The position numbers and the translations under genes were made by a program. DNA of 6,680 nucleotides from JAGNHB01 sp964436005 (lineage in GTDB: Bacteria > Acidobacteriota > JAAYUB01). The notes beneath the pieces were generated by a model. That model was not told the origin of the DNA, ran no database searches, and was given only the letters and a program-made list of their open reading frames with translations. Below are positions 5,611 to 6,680 of the stretch, one piece after another (position 1 is the stretch's first letter; the number at the start of each line of letters is the position of its first letter). The DNA is taken from assembly GCA_964436005.1 (NCBI GenBank), contig CAYTBK010000190.1, positions 1 through 6,680 on the forward strand, written 5' to 3'.

Positions 5611-6201
5611 GTGCGTCACCGTTGGATTATCTTGACCATGATCCTGCTCCTCGTCCTCTCGGTCGGGGGCATCGTGATCCTCTACTGGGTGGAGAAAGGA
5701 AAGGCGGCGGGCGAAGGCGCCGACGCCGCGACGGTGCAGGAAGGCGTGACGGACCGCAACGTCACCCTCTACTTCCGTTCCCCGGCTGGCCGGGGCAAGG
5801 CCCTTCTGCGTTTCGAGGAGCGCAGCATGCTGGCGCCTTCCGACCAGCGGCAGTTCCTGCGCAAGCTGGTGGACGAGCTGAAATCCGGTTCCCGGACGGG
5901 CGGTTTCGACACGATTCCCCGGGAGGCCAGCCTCACCGAAGTGTACATCGTGGGCAAGCAGATCGTGCTGGACTTTTCCAAGGAACTGTCCACCCGCCAC
6001 CCCGGCGGGGAACTGGAGGAGTTGGCCACGCTGTATTCCATCGTGAACACGGTGCTGCGGAACGCCACCGGCTTCGACACGGTGCACATCCTCGTGGAGG
6101 GGAGGCGACGGGAGACCCTGGCCGGCGGCATCGCCATGGACAAGGGGTTCATTTTCGCCGACGACCTCGTGGAGAGCACAACGGCCAGGGCCGGCAACTG
6201 A
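5611..6201 (+). CDS. Membrane-anchored GerMN domain protein
   Basis: Starting from GTG at 5611 the protein has 196 residues. One N-terminal transmembrane segment (about 5-26, preceded by Arg2 and Arg4) anchors it with the rest outside the cytoplasm. After a short Ala/Gly linker (about 29-47), residues 50-165 match the GerMN domain: NVTLYFRSPAG (50-60), a leucine helix (FLRKLVDELKSG), a TIPREASLTEVYIVGKQIVLDFS stretch (101-123), then LYSIVNTVL (141-149) and VHILVEG (158-164). GerMN was named from the Bacillus spore protein GerM and also occurs in many non-sporulating bacteria, usually in envelope proteins; the ligand and exact role are not known. It lies between an amidase and glutamate racemase, which supports a role in peptidoglycan metabolism. 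The C-terminus after the domain (GIAMDKGFIFADDLV) is not assigned. Nothing else in the window points to sporulation. Confidence 0.85.
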   Translation: MRHRWIILTMILLLVLSVGGIVILYWVEKGKAAGEGADAATVQEGVTDRNVTLYFRSPAGRGKALLRFEERSMLAPSDQRQFLRKLVDELKSGSRTGGFDTIPREASLTEVYIVGKQIVLDFSKELSTRHPGGELEELATLYSIVNTVLRNATGFDTVHILVEGRRRETLAGGIAMDKGFIFADDLVESTTARAGN

Positions 6202-6237
6202 GGCGTTGCGGCCGCCCCTTTCGGGACGTGGCGCGGT

Positions 6238-6262
6238 CCCCCGCCGGCGGCGCCCGCGGGGG
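6238..6262 (+). other. Strong GC hairpin upstream of murI
   Basis: CCCCCGC (6238-6244) pairs perfectly with GCGGGGG (6256-6262), and GGC (6246-6248) with GCC (6252-6254) around a GGC loop, with one C-C mismatch (6245/6255). It begins 36 bases after the GerMN stop and ends 32 bases before the murI ATG. No T-run follows (next is CTAATTC), so it is not a typical intrinsic terminator. It may be a processing, mRNA stability or attenuation element between the genes. Confidence 0.5.
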
Positions 6263-6294
6263 CTAATTCAAACGACAGCAAGGCAGGACGAACG

Positions 6295-6680
6295 ATGAAA
6301 AGAAACAAACCGATCGGAATTTTCGACTCCGGCGTGGGCGGGCTGACCGTCTACAAGGAACTGAAGAAAACGCTGCCGGAAGAGCGTTTCCTCTACCTGG
6401 GCGACACGGCCCGGCTGCCCTACGGGACGAAGTCGGCGGAAACCATCGTCAAGTATTCCCTGCAGAGCGGGCGTTTCCTCCTCTCCCAGGGGGTGAAACT
6501 GCTGGTGGTGGCCTGCAACACGGCTTCTTCCTACGCCATGGAGGCCATGGTGGAGGAGTTCGACGTGCCGGTGATCGGCGTAATCCCCAGCGGCGTCCGC
6601 CGGGCCCTGCAGACGACCCGCAACGGCCGCGTGGCCGTGATCGCCACCGAGTCCACGGTGGCCAGCGGCAGCTACCAGGA
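6295..6680 (+). CDS. murI: Glutamate racemase, 3' end cut by window edge
   Basis: The frame runs from ATG 6295 to the window end with 128 complete codons; family members are about 260-280 residues, so roughly half is seen. It interconverts L- and D-glutamate in the cytoplasm, supplying D-Glu for the peptidoglycan stem peptide, by a cofactor-free two-base mechanism with two cysteines. Visible signatures are GIFDSGVGGLTV (8-19), with the conserved Asp11 and Ser12; GDTARLPYG (36-44), the substrate-binding loop; and VACNTAS (72-78), with the first catalytic Cys74. VAVIATESTVASGSY (113-127) corresponds to the family's conserved TxxTxxSxxY region. The second catalytic Cys lies beyond the window. 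AGGA at 6285-6288, six bases before the ATG, is a fair ribosome binding site. It follows the GerMN gene by 93 bases, containing the GC hairpin, and probably shares its role in cell-wall synthesis with the two upstream genes. Confidence 0.95.
   Translation, partial: MKRNKPIGIFDSGVGGLTVYKELKKTLPEERFLYLGDTARLPYGTKSAETIVKYSLQSGRFLLSQGVKLLVVACNTASSYAMEAMVEEFDVPVIGVIPSGVRRALQTTRNGRVAVIATESTVASGSYQ

Noticed and set aside
5611..6201. Evidence that the organism forms spores, from the GerMN domain
   Set aside because: GerMN domains are widespread in non-sporulating bacteria and no other sporulation gene is visible.

Overview
This window is strongly GC-rich, with most codons ending in G or C. It carries seven protein-coding genes, all on the + strand, and the first and last are cut by the window edges. 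The organism is a high-GC bacterium. A transcarboxylase-type carbon-metabolism cluster beside an amidase / GerMN / glutamate racemase cell-wall cluster suggests an anaerobic or facultative lineage such as Acidobacteriota or a deltaproteobacterial-type group. That placement is an inference from gene content and is weak. No rRNA, tRNA, mobile element or CRISPR array was seen.

Region 1 (1-669) is the 3' part of a DUF72 (YecE-like) gene. Region 2 (670-843) is a 174-base intergenic stretch with a hairpin just after the DUF72 stop, two weak promoter candidates and a strong Shine-Dalgarno.

Region 3 (844-4729) is a tight four-gene operon. It encodes an acyl-CoA carboxyltransferase of the methylmalonyl-CoA decarboxylase / transcarboxylase 12S type, a small cupin, a transcarboxylase 5S / oxaloacetate decarboxylase alpha-type subunit without its own biotin domain, and a separate biotin carrier protein. 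Together the three carboxylase-type proteins match the subunits of methylmalonyl-CoA:pyruvate carboxytransferase: 12S moves the carboxyl group between methylmalonyl-CoA and biotin, 1.3S carries biotin, and 5S moves it between biotin and pyruvate/oxaloacetate. No biotin carboxylase and no sodium-pumping membrane beta subunit lies in the window, which favours transcarboxylation over ATP-driven carboxylation or a sodium pump, though either could be completed by genes elsewhere. The cupin between the 12S and 5S genes is the unexplained member. A good intrinsic terminator (4736-4773) closes the operon.

Region 4 (4774-6680) is a second, cell-envelope group: an exported or anchored Amidase_3 N-acetylmuramoyl-L-alanine amidase, a membrane-anchored GerMN protein, a GC hairpin, and the start of glutamate racemase murI. 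The amidase keeps the zinc ligands but has Gly where the family has its catalytic Glu, so it may be inactive or changed in function. Main points for a second look: the cupin in a transcarboxylase operon, the amidase Glu-to-Gly substitution, the repeat-like beta-hairpin N-terminus of the biotin carrier, and the hairpin before murI.
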